From: Ochotona curzoniae
Lineage: Eukaryota; Chordata; Mammalia; Lagomorpha; Ochotonidae
NCBI RefSeq assembly: GCF_017591425.1
Contig: NW_024467119.1
Span: 26,385,001-26,449,000, forward strand
Direction: 5' to 3'
DNA: 64,000 bases
A model generated the notes under the pieces. The model was not told where the DNA came from. It was given only the letters and a program-made list of their open reading frames with translations, and did no database searches. Below are positions 47,171 to 59,271 of the stretch, piece after piece. Numbering within the stretch: position 1 is the stretch's first letter; each line of letters opens with the position of its first letter. The translations under genes and the position numbers were made by a program.

Positions 47171-47459
47171 CCCCAAAAACCCTGCCAAAATGCATTGGAT
47201 CTATGTAGGTGAATTTATCTTAATAATGTTAATAATGTTATCTTAATATCATCTTAATAATGTTGAGTCTCCTGACTGAGAAATACAGCGTAACTCTCTG
47301 CTTATTTAGGTCTTCTCAATTTTACTCAGCATTATATAAAGCTTCAACACTTTTTTTTTATATGTTTTTGTTAGGTTTATTCCTAAATTTCCATATTTTA
47401 AATTTTCACATTTTAAGTATTTCTAAGTAGTATTTTAAAAATTTCTTTTTTTTTTTTTG

Positions 47460-47765
47460 TAGTGTAGTGCATAAACCTATTCTCTGTAATGTTGGCATCT
47501 CATGTGGAGCCAGTTTCAGTCCTGACTGTTCTGCTTCTGATGCAACTGCTTGATAATGGCCTGGGAAAAGCAGCAGCAAAGGGCCTCTGCCATGCATGTG
47601 GGAGACCTGGATGAAGATCTTAGCTTTGGCCTGGCCCAGTGATGGTTGCTGCATTTATCTGAGGACTAAACCAGCAGAGGAAAGAGCTACTGCAGCCAAA
47701 TGAGGAATGAACCAGTACATGGGAGATCTTTTAGACTCTGCTTGTCACTGTCTTTCAAATAATAT
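47460..47765 (+). repeat. C-SINE, head truncated
   Basis: Starts at gtagtgtagtgcataaacc after a T-run. The 3' part appears duplicated: two gga(c/a)taaaccag-like segments at about 47660 and 47705. Confidence 0.7.
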
Positions 47766-48109
47766 ATGTATATTAGAGAGAGAAAGAGTAAATATTCTTA
47801 ATCTAAAAGAGATCTAGCTCTCTTTCAGATAAAATAAATACTCAAAATCTAAAATGCTTCAAAATTTAAAATTTTTGAATACTAACGTGACATAATGAAT
47901 GGAAATATTCACCCTTAACTCCACATGATGATTTGTAGTGAAAACACAAGTGCCGTAAACATATTGCATAAAATTATTTTTAAGGTATAGGAAACATATA
48001 TGAATTTTATGTGTGGAGTTGGTCTCATCATATATATGCAAACAAGTTGAAACTCCAAATCTAAAATACTTCTGGTCCCTCCCAAACATTTCACAATGCA
48101 GAAAGACTC

Positions 48110-48660
48110 CTAATGCAATTTCTCCAGAAATTTTATCTCAAAATCACATTTTAACTTAGTTATTGAAGAACAGCACCTAGGTATAAAAATCAAATCTAGA
48201 CATCTACAATTTAAAAAGTCAGAGTTACAGTCTAATGTATACATAAGAGGTGGAAATAAAGGAAGAGAGAAATTATATGTAAACGTCAAAGAAAAAGAAT
48301 CAAAGGTAGCAATATCAAAAGCAGGGTAGATAAAATTTAGTGTTAGCAAGAAGTAAAATAGTCTTTATACTGATAAAAGATCCAGACCATTTATTTATAT
48401 TAGTCATTAGTTATTACATATATTACACAAAATTACATGCAATTACAGAAGATATCACAAACATAATCACAGGGGGAGAACTGAACTATCCTAAGAGTTT
48501 GATAGCTACACAAAATTATAAAAATGCAAAAAATACCAGTTAAAAAGTACAGACATAAACAGACTTAAATTATAGCCTAGAAACAGAAAATAGATATTCT
48601 TCTCAAGTGACTAGATAACATTCACAAAGACTACATGCAAGGCCAAAGTACTCAGATCTG
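48110..48660 (+). mobile_element. Old L1 ORF2 remnant
   Basis: cagacataaacagacttaaa followed by gatattcttctcaagtgact and tgcaaggccaaagta resembles the endonuclease part of L1 ORF2 in sense. The left boundary is uncertain. Confidence 0.45.
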
Positions 48661-48689
48661 AGTTCAAGTTCTATGCCTGATTTGTCTAC

Positions 48690-48900
48690 TGATGCTCACT
48701 GAGGGGGAGAGCAGGTGATATGGCTAAGTGGTGCATTCCCAGCTTTCAATTGATCCTGAGTTCCTAGCTCTTGGCTTAATGGTTGGCCCAGCTCCAGCTG
48801 TTGCAGGCATTTGGAAAGTGAACCAGCAGAAGGGCAATGCTCTCCGTCTTGGTATCTTTCTCTCATACATTGTTCCCCTTTCTTCTCAAAATAAATAATG
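48690..48900 (+). repeat. C-SINE, internally deleted
   Basis: ggcccagctccagctgttgc, catttggaaagtgaaccagc and the caaaataaataatg tail are clear. The head is degraded. Confidence 0.65.
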
Positions 48901-49092
48901 ATTATAAATGTGTGTGTGTGTATATAATTTTAGTTAGAATTTAATGTTTCTTAAAAGTTTCATGATTTTCTGACTCTAAAGAGAAATATGTTTGAAGCTG
49001 GTCTCTTTCTATAAGATCAAGAATAAATATCACTGTCCTATCAATAACAATCACAAGATCTTTATTTTAACGCTCAAAAGCTTTAAATTGGA

Positions 49093-49495
49093 TGTTGGCA
49101 TGGTGTCATAGCTAGGTAAACCACAACCAGAGAATTAGGCAACCCATAGGGATGAGGGCTCATGTCCTTGCTGTTCAACTTACAAGCCTGTTCCCACCTA
49201 ATAGCCTGGCCCAGACCTCGGTGAAGCTGTTTCTTGTGACACCAGTGTCCCACATAGCTGCAGGTTTGAGTCCTGGCTACTCCACCTGCAGTCCAGCATC
49301 CTGTTGATGCCTGGAAAAGCAGTGAAAGATAGTCCAATTGCTTGGGCCCCTGCATCCAAGTGGGAGACCCAGATGGGACTTCAGGCTCACGGCTTTATTC
49401 AGCCTGGATGTTGCGAATCATTAGGGTAGTGAACCACTGAATGGTTCTGTTTCTCCCTCTAACTCTGCTTTTCAAATAAATAAAATATTTTTAGT
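49093..49495 (+). repeat. Two overlapping C-SINEs
   Basis: A partial copy (49093 to about 49218) runs into a second copy whose head region is tgacaccagtgtcccacata. The tail is ctgcttttcaaataaataaa. Confidence 0.7.
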
Positions 49496-50974
49496 AAGCC
49501 TTATTTTATTCTTGGAGGCTCAAAAAGATGAAGGAATAGATAATATTTTTTGAAAAATGTTTTAAATCCTCCTGTGGAAATGCTTATTTCTAGCCTTCTA
49601 TTATAGGCTTGTAGTCATAAACACAAGGAGCAATACAGAAATTCAAGATGATATAGGCTACAAGCCAGTAACAAAAACCAAAGTGAAGATTTATATAGCA
49701 GACACAGAAACAAAACAAAGCCAAGAAAAAAAAACACAAGAAATCATCTTCTAGGAGATCACTGAATTTTAACCACATTTCCTCCCCAGCACTTGCAGCT
49801 TTATGAAAGATATGTGCTAAAGAACTCAGATTACCACCATTAATTGCCAAATAAGCAAGCTAATAACTGTTTTATTCTAGTTTGTTATCAAATTCAGGAG
49901 AACTTATGGGGGGGAGGAAGACATTGTTATCAAATAAAAAACATGAAAAATCATAGATCATGGATAAACTAAATCAAGTGGGGTTTTTTTTCCTTTAAAT
50001 AAGCAGACATTTCTAACTGGTAATCATGAAACTACCAAAGCAGCCTACTTCAGTGCTCCTGTGTTACTGACGTTACTCGGGATGAGCCTATGCACCTTAT
50101 AGAAACCACTCCATGGCACACGATTTACAACACGATTGCATCACAACTTTATAACACATCTAGTAAATCTTTTTGTTTTAGTGTGCCAGTGTTATGCAAT
50201 GATTGCCTCTCAAGGACAAGAACTTAACATGTGGCTATTTAATCTCTCTATTTATGTTGCGAAATTTGAAAGAAGGAAAAAACCCGTAGGTACTTCCCGT
50301 ATACAAGATGCTTTATGTTCTATGAATCACACCTGGGCAGTGATCCTACCATTAGTATAATCAAAAGAGGTATTCTCTCTTCCTCCTCTATACATCTGAA
50401 GTATTTATTGTCTCTGTCACTCATTTGGCACAACGTTTGGAAATGGTAAATGTTTGACATTCATTCAACTGATGTGAGTAAATGCCTTAGGGGCAACAGT
50501 GTCACGTTCTACCTATTTGGTTCTTCCACGCAACACCTCACGAATAGGAGATGTCACTGAAATACACTGGTTGAATGGCTCTTGTTAATTAACTGGCTAA
50601 TGTCACCAACATATTTTTCTTCCAACATGACTTCCTGCTATGCACTTAGCAGTGACTGTACTTTCAAATTTTCTGAAATATTAAAGCTAAGCACACAAAG
50701 CAACAAGGTCTAAAACACAGCCACATTTTTGGCAAGTGAGGCTAGGTAAAATAAACAAATATATTTTATTCAGGTTAAGCTTAATTCCAGTGAAAGATTT
50801 TCAAATATTTAGATTACAGTAGTCCCAAGTAAGTCTTAATGTTTTGTCCTAGTTCCTACCCCTGACTCGGAGAATGCCAGGAACAGCAAACCTGCACCTG
50901 ATCTCAACACTCTTCTCCTGTGTTCTAGATTCTCCTATGTTCTAGGCTTTCCCACGGTAGCAATTCTATGTTAT

Positions 50975-51155
50975 AAATGGTTCTCAAACTTTAACATACA
51001 TTAAAATGTTCTAGAGACCTTGTTGAAACACAGACTACTGGGTTTTACTTTTTGAGATCCTTATTCAGCAGGTCTCTAGTATGGACCTAAGTGTATTTCT
51101 AAGTTTTCAGGTGATGATTTTGTGGCTGGTGTGGATATCTGACTTCAAAAACTAT
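50975..51155 (+). mobile_element. MER5A (hAT-Charlie) DNA transposon relic
   Basis: aatggttctcaaactttaac at the left end, ttgttgaaacacagactact, ttattcagcaggtctctagt and tttcaggtgatgattttgtg follow the MER5A consensus in order. Confidence 0.8.
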
Positions 51156-51544
51156 CATTGCAAATCCTCATCTTTTATGTCATGTTATCTGCCTGATTTA
51201 CTTATTCAACCCAATTTAAAATCTTATTTTTCCTTTAGATGAAGCTTGATTTCTTTATCCATTCTAATTAGTTATTGGTTTTGGCAGATATAACAAACAT
51301 CACTTTCTCATGAATATTTTCATGTTATAAAAATTTTTTTTGGACAACCAGAAAGTGTTCTTCAAATTTTCTTGCTCTATAATAACACAAAACCATCAGT
51401 CCACATGATCACATACAAAGAAGGGGAAACCACATATTCATCCTACATTATTCCAATTTAGAGTAATAAGAATGCACATGTTACTCTCTGACAGGGATAT
51501 TTTCTTGGCTCCTTCTCATCTGTTAACTTTTAATTTTCTGTAAG

Positions 51545-51810
51545 ATCTTAGCTCAGGTGACTTATTCAGAGAGCTTTCATTTCCTTCCTCAAGTCCGAAT
51601 CAAGTCCTCTTATTATGCATTCTCATAATGGTTGAATTCCTTTTTAGTTTTTGTCATGTTTGCATTTTTTCCATTTATCTATAGGAATATTTTACTAACA
51701 GCTATTTTTCACATTGGGCTGTAAGATCTAAGCAGAAAAGGAATGTTTCTGGTTTTGGCCACTATTATACTCTCAGTGTCCAGTGCAATATCAGACACAA
51801 ACAGAATTCA
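51545..51810 (+). repeat. LINE L2 3' remnant
   Basis: gagctttcatttccttcctc, ctgtaagatctaagcagaaa, tatactctcagtgtccagtg and caatatcagacacaaa match the L2 3' end pattern. It lies only about 160 bp downstream of the exon 2 donor. Confidence 0.6.
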
Positions 51811-51966
51811 AAGTCATGTTGATAAGAGCTTAGCTTTTTTACCCTGACAGATAAGAGAGGTATCAGTTTCCATGCTCTACCAATGGCATAGGAACTGAAT
51901 TAAAATGTGATCTGTGCCCCTGTTCAGTTTTTCAGCGATCCAATACTCATACTATAAGCAACTTAC

Positions 51967-52086
51967 CTTTTCTGAATAATTCTTGGAGACTTTCAGCACT
52001 CTGATTTAATACAGCCCATATTTCTTCTTCCTGCAGTGGTCCGCCCCGAACTTCCAGGGCCTCAGCTAGTGACACGTGCATATTAC
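51967..52086 (-). CDS. PTPN13: PTPN13 exon 2, start codon and first 38 residues (KIND domain start)
   Basis: PTPN13 is a large non-receptor tyrosine phosphatase with KIND, FERM and five PDZ domains that acts at the submembrane cytoskeleton. This exon opens after a good acceptor (pyrimidine-rich tttgtttcccag) with five untranslated bases, then the ATG at 52081-52079 (A at -3). It encodes 38 residues beginning MHVSLAEALEVRGG and ending ESLQELFRK, which from memory equals the human N-terminus. It closes with a strong donor, AAAG|gtaagt. One base (G) of codon 39 lies here and is completed by exon 3 as Val (phase 1). The coding part is 115 bp, 51967-52081. The start is chosen by homology, and the exon carries no upstream in-frame ATG. 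The residues are the N-terminal edge of the KIND domain. Confidence 0.97.
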
Positions 52087-52814
52087 CTGGGAAACAAAAT
52101 TAACATTTTACATCAGCAACTTAACTTCACTTGCAACAGCTCTATCACAATGGGGGACTCAGCTATCTCTACCTAAATTTCTCACTATGGCCTTCAATCT
52201 AGTTGTCATCCTGTAATCTTTAACTCCTTAAAGGGGATAGAAAATGGAGAAGAAAACCTTCTACACAACCATTTACCCTGCCATGGGTTGAGAGCCTTTA
52301 TTCTCTCAAGGGCTATGTGGTTATTTTAATATAATCTTTGGGATTATCCTTCGATTTACTAAATTTCAATGCCCAACTGCATTTGCCTTAGCAGGGCCAG
52401 ATCAAATGGTTCTGTAGACCCTATCTGTTCTGTGGGTCAGATACTCTTCACTTCTGCTAAATCAATGGGGTCTGCCTCACAGACACATCTAGAGAACTGT
52501 GGTAGTGGCTACTTGATGGGAGAAGCCACAAAACCCAGGTACCAAGAGGCACCAAAATGCAGCTGATATACCAAAGCAATTAAATTCATCCAGAGGCCTT
52601 TCATATTTGTAGGTTTCATCATATCCATTCCAGTTATAGATTAGAGAGGATCAGAAAAGAGACCCTACAGCCATGTTAGGTTAAAAAAAATGGGAATAAA
52701 ACAAAGGGAATTTCTTCCGCTCATCAATTTACTTCTATTATCACCAATTAATTTGCTCTAACTGTAAACTCTGTACTAAATGGAACTATTTCTAGAGTCA
52801 GCTTTGCTGATAAT

Positions 52815-52950
52815 TTAACGCTTGCACCCAGGAAAGTCATTTTACTTCTGAATTTCAATGTTCCATCTGTGACATGGGAATAGCAACAAAAACACAAATG
52901 CTATTTTGAGGTCGCTTTGTAAGGAAAGATATTATACCTACTATAATCTA
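52815..52950 (+). repeat. MIR fragment
   Basis: aaagtcattttacttctgaatt then ttccatctgtgacatgggaa. Confidence 0.4.
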
Positions 52951-54794
52951 AGATGCCACAAAAACTAAATGGGTAAAAAGATCAGAAAAGCATCTCTGTG
53001 CTAACGTTTCTCTACGACCAATTTTTTTCCAATGGCATCCAATCAAGTAGATTATATATTGATCAAATATAAGGTTTTTGAGAGGCTCAATAGTTCTACT
53101 TTTATTTTGGAAGGGGAAATACAGCCAGTCAAAATCCTCCTATGTAAATATCCTTAAATTGATGCTCCTCCTCCTCTCCCCTCCCCTCCCCCCCAAGGCT
53201 TTCTACAGTGGTTGTTGAGATTTCTATTGCAGACCAACCAATTTAAGCATAACGTGTAATGTTTATTTACTGGTGGGCAGAAGCAAATGTGACTGAGAAA
53301 AAAGTTAAACACTGACCTGTGGTTCAGTCCCTCATTAACTTAAAAAAATTAATCTATACAACTTTGTTTTATATAAAAGTTGACTTTATTAACCAATAAG
53401 AAAACCCAATATTTTATAGAGATTTACATTTATAACACTTTATTAAGACTGAACAAAGGGTAGGCCAGCTACCAGTGAGGCCAAACCTTGTTCTTTCACT
53501 TGACTCTTCAGATGACATTTTACGCTTCATGTCTGTTTCTGAGGGGTGTCTATTTATAAGTCCCATGAAGTCGTTGAAAGATTAAAAAAAAAAAACTAAG
53601 AGTTTCACTCAGCTTATAAATAATAAACAAGATTATTTTCTCAGGTATCCTCACTAGACCAAGAGTTTTTAGTTCTCACACACTTAGGAAAGCACATTCA
53701 CTCTAGAGAAAAGGTATAATCTTCATTCTTTTCTCAGATGTGAATTATTATCTCCCACATGACACATGTTAATAAACTGGATATTTCATCAGAGGCATCA
53801 AGATACTATAAGCAATCAGATATCAACATGACTTGTAAGAAAGACTAGCCTGTAGCAAATTTCCAAAGAAGCAGGTCTGAGAACTGGTTAGACAGCTTTA
53901 AAGCCTACACACAGGACATAAAAAGTGGAGAGAAGATTGCACAAGACACTTGTGTTGATTTTCATGCCTCCTACAAAGTGGGATGAGTGGAGAAGGTCTC
54001 CTTCCACCTCAAACCTGCGAAACACACTTCAAGGGAACCCCCTGGAGGGCTTGGTAGTGCTCTTTGGAATCAGAGGGTGCACAGGGACTGATGTCTAACA
54101 CGCGTGTAAGGAATCTAAAGCCACTGGCTTTCACCCGATGTAGCAGCAAGAGTGAGAGAGTGGGCACACAAGAGAGACAGTGCATACTGTATCAAGAGAC
54201 AAACTTGTACATGTGGGGGAAGGAGAGAGGCACAAAGTAGGACCACAAAGAAGGCCAGTCCATAGTTACATAAGATCCTACCAACAGCACAAAAATGTCT
54301 TTAAACTTAGTGGTGATAATGGTTGTATAGATCTGTGCACCCAGGGAAGGTATGGTTTAAACTGATGAACTATGTGGTTTTGACCTCAAGAGGCTATTTT
54401 TAAAATGACACCCACAATATCCCATGGAGTACCCAGGGTACCACGAAGAAAGAAGAGGGGACAAACATGAGAAGAAACGTAAGGGGGAGTAGAAAAGCAG
54501 AAAGAAAAATGGGAAGGGGTGGAACTAGACTTATTACTCTATGGAACAGCTGAGAGAAAAGCAGCCAAGGATCATGAGTTTACTGAGGACTGACCGATGG
54601 AGCAAAAATTTTCAGACATCCCAGGTATATACAGTTGTGGTGGCAGACTCTGAAAACAAACAAACAAACAAAAAACAAAAATGCCTACTTCAGAAAATGG
54701 GTCAACCTTAACATATGCAAGTTCAAAATGAGTAAAACTATCTCACAAAAGGAGTTAGATTTAAAAAATTTTTTGCTTTTGCCTTTCTATCTTT

Positions 54795-54981
54795 TTTTTT
54801 CTTAAGATTTATTGTTGTATTGCAAAGTCAGATATACAGCAAGGAGGAGAGACAGAGAGGAAGATCTTCCATCCGATGATTTACTCCCCAAGTGGCTGCA
54901 ATGGAACATGAACCAGCACCCATATGGGATCCCAGTGTGTGCAAGGTGAGGACTTTATCCACTAGGCTACCACACTGGGCC
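54795..54981 (-). repeat. Pika-type C-SINE with internal deletion
   Basis: Both ends are present in reverse (ttgcaaagtcagatatacag and accacactgggccc), but about 110-150 bp between caagtggctgcaatgg and aacatgaaccagcaccc are missing. The short flank tctatct lies on both sides. Confidence 0.85.
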
Positions 54982-55627
54982 CTCTATCTGTTTTCTAAAC
55001 ACAATGCTAGATAATGTGGGCAACTGACTTTTTTTTATATTATTACTCATTCAATATCATTTATAACATTATGACAAAGGTTCTGGGTCACAATAAACAT
55101 AGCTATACTATTTATATACTGTTCATTTTTATTTTCTTAAATATTAAAGGCTGCATGACAACTGGGAAGTTTTTGGAATTTCAGAGAGAAAATACTTATA
55201 CTATATAACTATAATCATTATTACATTTTTGGCTCATAAGGGTATTAGTGGCATGACGTCAAAACTGTGTCCAGAGAATCAGACAAGGCCACAAACAGAT
55301 TCTCACACTTGACATTTGAACCCTGAAAGACTGAGGCATTCATTCACAGATGGGAAGCACATCAAAGTGACTCAGAACAGATTAACTGAATCTCATCCAG
55401 TGATATAATTTGTCTGGGAGATAGACTAATTAGGAATATTTAGCTTAAATCTAAGGAAAGGAGGTTATAAAAACATGCTGTTCCAAGAACAAAGCAGCTT
55501 AAAAATACTCATGCAGTTCTGTATGCCAGTAGTTCTGAGCAAGGATCCAGTCAGCCTGCTTGCTGAAGACTTACATGGCTATTAAGAAAAACCACAGTGC
55601 GTTGAGAAGCGAAACCCCCAACACATC

Positions 55628-55910
55628 TTTTTAAAAATAATTTGTGAGAAAGATGAGGCAGACAAGAAACAGAGAACACCAATCCATTAGTTCAATGTGC
55701 AAATGACTACAGCAATCCCTGGACCAGGGTTGAAACTGGGAGCTGGGGAGTTAATTCAGGCCTCCTGTGTTAACCCAGGAACCCCACCACAGGAACCCCA
55801 CATCTCTGCCTCCCAGGCTTTGCAGGAGAGGAAATGAGTGAGGAGCAAACCCAGGAACTCAAATAGAGGACACAGGCCACTTAACCACTAGGTTGCACAT
55901 CCACTGCTGC
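55628..55910 (-). repeat. Old lagomorph SINE relative
   Basis: Reverse, GC-richer variant: gaaagatgaggcagacaaga at the tail side, aaccactaggttgcacatcc at the head side. Same type as 57842-58112. Confidence 0.5.
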
Positions 55911-55944
55911 AAGCATCTTCTAACACAGGAAAGTCCACAGTACA

Positions 55945-55945
<1 letters not shown>

Positions 55946-55992
<47 letters not shown>
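55946..55992 (+). repeat. (CA)n microsatellite
   Basis: An uninterrupted run of 23 CA units, the longest pure simple repeat in the window. Good candidate for length polymorphism. Confidence 0.97.
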
Positions 55993-55994
<2 letters not shown>

Positions 55995-56304
55995 TTTGAG
56001 ATGCAAGCCCACATTATCAGTGTTTTTTTAAAATTAAAGAATCTATGCATACATGATATTTTAGCTAACAGAACGAAATCAGAATAACAGAATAGCCTTG
56101 TAATTTCAATTTTAAATAGAAGAACTATGAAAGTGGGTGAGATTTAGAGTTTGAATTTATATAATCCACTAGAACATGTAAGAGAATTTAAAGTCTTGCC
56201 AAACATAAACTTTACTATATAAGTTCATTCACAGAAAACTTATTTAGGTTACTTGGCAGGATTTCCTTCTAACTACATACATGAAATATTTTAAAAGTTG
56301 GCCT

Positions 56305-56937
56305 TTAATGGACCAGCACTGTGCAATAACATGTTAAGCTAGCACCTGCAATGCTGACATCCCATATGGGCACCAGTTTGAGTCCTGGCTGTTCTACTGT
56401 CGCTGTCCCGCAGCGATGGACTTGGTGCATGGAGCCGATAATAACATGCATGGACCCTGATTGATGGTCAAAACCGAAGTTTATTAGGGGCATCAGACTT
56501 TATACACTGAGAGTCCGTACTGTTTCCCTCTCTTGATTGGAATTCCTTTTGTTTTGTATATTACACCAGGTGTTCTCATTTACATGCTGTTTATACCAAG
56601 GGTAGCCATTTGGTTGTTGTCATGCAAATACTGTCCAATGAACTGCAAACCTGTGCTCGCTGACCTTCCAGGCTCACAATGTCCTCCTACATTCTACTTC
56701 CAATATAGCTCCCTTCTAATGCACTCAAGAAAGCAACAAAAGATTGCCCACATCCTCGGGCCCTTGCACTCAAGTCAAAGGCCTAAATGAAGCTCCGGGC
56801 TCCTAGGTTTGGCCTGGTCCAATTCCTGCCATTCTGGCCATTTAAGGAGAGAAGCTTCAGATGCAAGTTAGCTCTATCTCGCTCTCTTTTTCTCTGTAAG
56901 TCTGCCTTTTAAATAACTAAAATAAATCTTTTTTAAA
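56305..56937 (+). repeat. C-SINE split by an LTR insertion
   Basis: Left part 56305-56397 (aatggaccagcactgtgcaa to ctggctgttctac) and right part 56698-56937 (ttccaatatagctcccttct to the aataaatc tail) form one SINE when the 294-bp LTR and one duplication copy are removed. Confidence 0.88.
56398..56691 (-). mobile_element. IAP-like (ERVK-type) solo LTR
   Basis: 294 bp bounded by TG and CA and by the 6-bp duplication ttctac (56392-56397 and 56692-56697). Read on the minus strand it has U3, a TATA-like box tgtataaag (about 56508-56516), a polyadenylation signal AATAAA (56480-56485) and a short U5 ending gggacagcgaca. No gag, pol or env sequence adjoins, so it is a recombined solo LTR and encodes nothing. 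Its transcription direction is that of PTPN13. Confidence 0.88.
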
Positions 56938-56950
56938 AAAATGGCTTTTA

Positions 56951-57573
56951 CAGGCCTGGTAGGGGTTATGGGGAGTTGCCCCAACTAGGCTGCAGCTCCC
57001 ACTGGTTTACGTGAGGACCGAGTATGAAGTGGGTAGGACTGAGCTGGACTACAACACCCATCGGTTCAAGTGGAAGACAGGGCTGGAAACAGAAATGACC
57101 CAGCAATTGCAACAACCAGCATGTGCACAAGCTGATTAGGGTGACTGACAGTGCCAGATTGGCAAATTCACACAAGAATCAGGTCTGGGATCATCTCAGA
57201 TGAAGTTTCTTTGGAGATCCCTCCAACTGAACTGCTGATCTTGGAACCCCATTAAGAGACTGTCAGCCAGTGGACTCTGAATAGGTTTCATTGAGATTGG
57301 AACTGCAAGACTGGCAGCAATTCAGAAATGTTGAACTATCAAAACTGCTCTGAACAGGACCCTTGGAGCGTGCCTCACATTGGGGACCTGGGATGGGTGG
57401 GAGGCTGGGTGGGGCTTTTCCCTTTGTTTCTCCCCTGACCCCAGATACACGGGGAAAAATGATATTAGTGTGGAAACAATGGTATTACCCACTTTCCTGT
57501 AGCCCTTGACCCTCTCTATACCCTAATAAACTAAGTAAGATCATTTAAAAAAATAAATAAATAAATAAGAAAT
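56951..57573 (+). mobile_element. VNTR-family retroposon, diverged copy with target-site duplication
   Basis: Its 3' half aligns with the other copies (cccttggagcgtgcctcaca, gggaggctgggtggggcttt, cccagatacacgggg). Its end carries aataaa and an (AAAT)n tail. The 13-bp repeat aaaatggctttta at 56938-56950 and 57574-57586 is perfect, showing insertion by an L1-type mechanism into the tail of the preceding C-SINE. Confidence 0.78.
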
Positions 57574-57841
57574 AAAATGGCTTTTAAGTCTTTTTACTTC
57601 AAAATATTTATGGAATTTTACTTAACTAAAATTGAAAGTGGAGTATACACCAAAATAAAGGCTCACTTAAAAGGGATCATTAAAATTTTCTAATCTACGA
57701 GAAAAAAATAATTACATTGATCTTAAAAGCTTAAGAACTAGGCTTTAAAGTTTTTAATAAGTATATCCATTTAAATATAAATGCAATAAGCGTTTGTCAA
57801 TAAGTAAGTCATTTAGCAATACTTTGAAGGTCATTTTAGGG

Positions 57842-58112
57842 TGGTTTTTTTTTTTTTTTTTTTTGCTAATTTATGTGTGAGAGAGAGGGAGAGAGGCTTC
57901 CAATGCCTGAAATGGTCAGGACTAGCCTGGGCTGATGCTCCCAGCAGGAAGTAAACACAGGGCTCCCACTCAGCTGATAGGAATTAAGCAGCTTTGAGCC
58001 ACTGCTGCTGCCTCCAAGGTCTGCATCACAGTAAGTCGGCATCAGGAGCCTAAGTGGGTACAAACCCAGCCTGGGACACAGGCGTGTTAAGAGGTTATCT
58101 TTCCCACTGGAC
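57842..58112 (-). repeat. Old lagomorph SINE relative with poly-T
   Basis: Begins with an uninterrupted run of about 22 T (57844-57865), the tail in reverse, then tgagagagagggagagaggc. The GC-rich body ends near ccactggactgg. Confidence 0.55.
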
Positions 58113-58224
58113 TGGACTAGACAACTGTCCCTGTTTTAAAACATTACAGAAACAAATTGCTGTGATCTAGGTTAGATGATATTTTCATAGGTATGACATG
58201 TGATCCATTACAAAAAAACTAATT

Positions 58225-58680
58225 CATAAGATTTCATCAAAAACTCAAAACTTACGCCATTTGAAAAGGATTGTTGAACAGAAAGACAAGCCATAAACTA
58301 AAGCAAAATTTTGCCAGTCATGTAAGTGATAAAGTATTCATATCTAGAATACTTAAAGAACTCTCCAAATTCAGTAGTAGTAAAGCAAACAAACCATTTT
58401 CTTTAAATGGGCAAAAGATTTGAAAGTATACTTCACCAAGGAGGATACGTGGATGGTAAATGAGCATACAAAAGAATGCTCACCATCATTAGTCGTTAGC
58501 AAGATGAAAATTACAATGAGATACCGCCACACACGGATCAGAATAGCTCAAATGAAAGACTTCCTAAGGGTTGACAAGGATGCAAGGGAAAGAGAACTCT
58601 CCTACACTACTTCTGGAGTGAACATAATAAAATAGTACCTAATGGAAAACTGTTAATGGTCCATTTAAAAAGTTATGTAG
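58225..58680 (+). mobile_element. Old L1 ORF2 C-terminal remnant
   Basis: ttaaatgggcaaaagatttg, cttcaccaaggaggatacgt, aatgagataccgccacacac and ggaactctc-like blocks follow the 3' part of L1 ORF2 in sense. Frames are broken. Confidence 0.72.
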
Positions 58681-59271
58681 AAGGAGATTTTTATGTTACT
58701 TGTTAAAGTTGCTGTTAGTTTTGTCTTGGTGACTATAGTAAAATGTAAGAGAAGAAAGAAAAATGGAAGGAGATGCTGTTAAAAGATAAAGAAAACAGGA
58801 CTGGAATAGTTTGGAAATGTTCATCCTCTCCAAACAGTGAAAGATGTTAAAAGTTGGAAGCAGATGCCAAAAGCAGAACAAAGAAAAAGATGACCTTTTG
58901 TTAAAATTTCAGAAAGGTCAAAAAGTTGTTCAGTGCACACAAAAAGCCTTTTCAGAATTTTAAGGGCCTCTAGTAAGCTTAAGAGTTGTCCCTTAACAAT
59001 CCCAGTAGATAGAGAGAGGATTATTTTGGAAAAACTTATGGGTGCAGCTTTTGTCTGGTGTGAATCCTAGTGAAATCTGTACAAAAACAGGGTTTTTGAG
59101 AAAATTGCTTCAGCATGAACATAGCTAACTTGTACTGAAAGGGATGGAAATGATATAAAAAGCATATAAAATAAAAACAGACTATTGGATATGCATCCTC
59201 CCTCTCCAAAAAAAGCTGGCAGGAAGAAGGCTGATTAAGCTATTCCACTACAAACATATGCTTAAAAAGGG

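Larger units (their letters stand above)
27634..51966 (-). other. PTPN13: PTPN13 intron 2
   Basis: A 24.3-kb intron, phase 1, between the start-codon exon and the main KIND exon. It carries the two large L1 insertions and many C-SINEs. Stretches with no recognisable element are 28156-29640 (including a G-rich block at 28480-28990), 30793-32670, 32956-33760, 36516-36910, 37243-38420, 39401-41655, 41966-42955, 46976-47455, 49496-50970 and 51156-51540. Open frames in these stretches are short and look unrelated to any family. Confidence 0.9.

Noticed and set aside
52369..52566. 65-codon plus-strand frame just upstream of exon 2, possible antisense gene
   Set aside because: No homology, short, no regulatory signals.
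55859..56087. Open frames with long His-Thr or Cys-Val runs
   Set aside because: Translation of the (CA)n microsatellite on the two strands.
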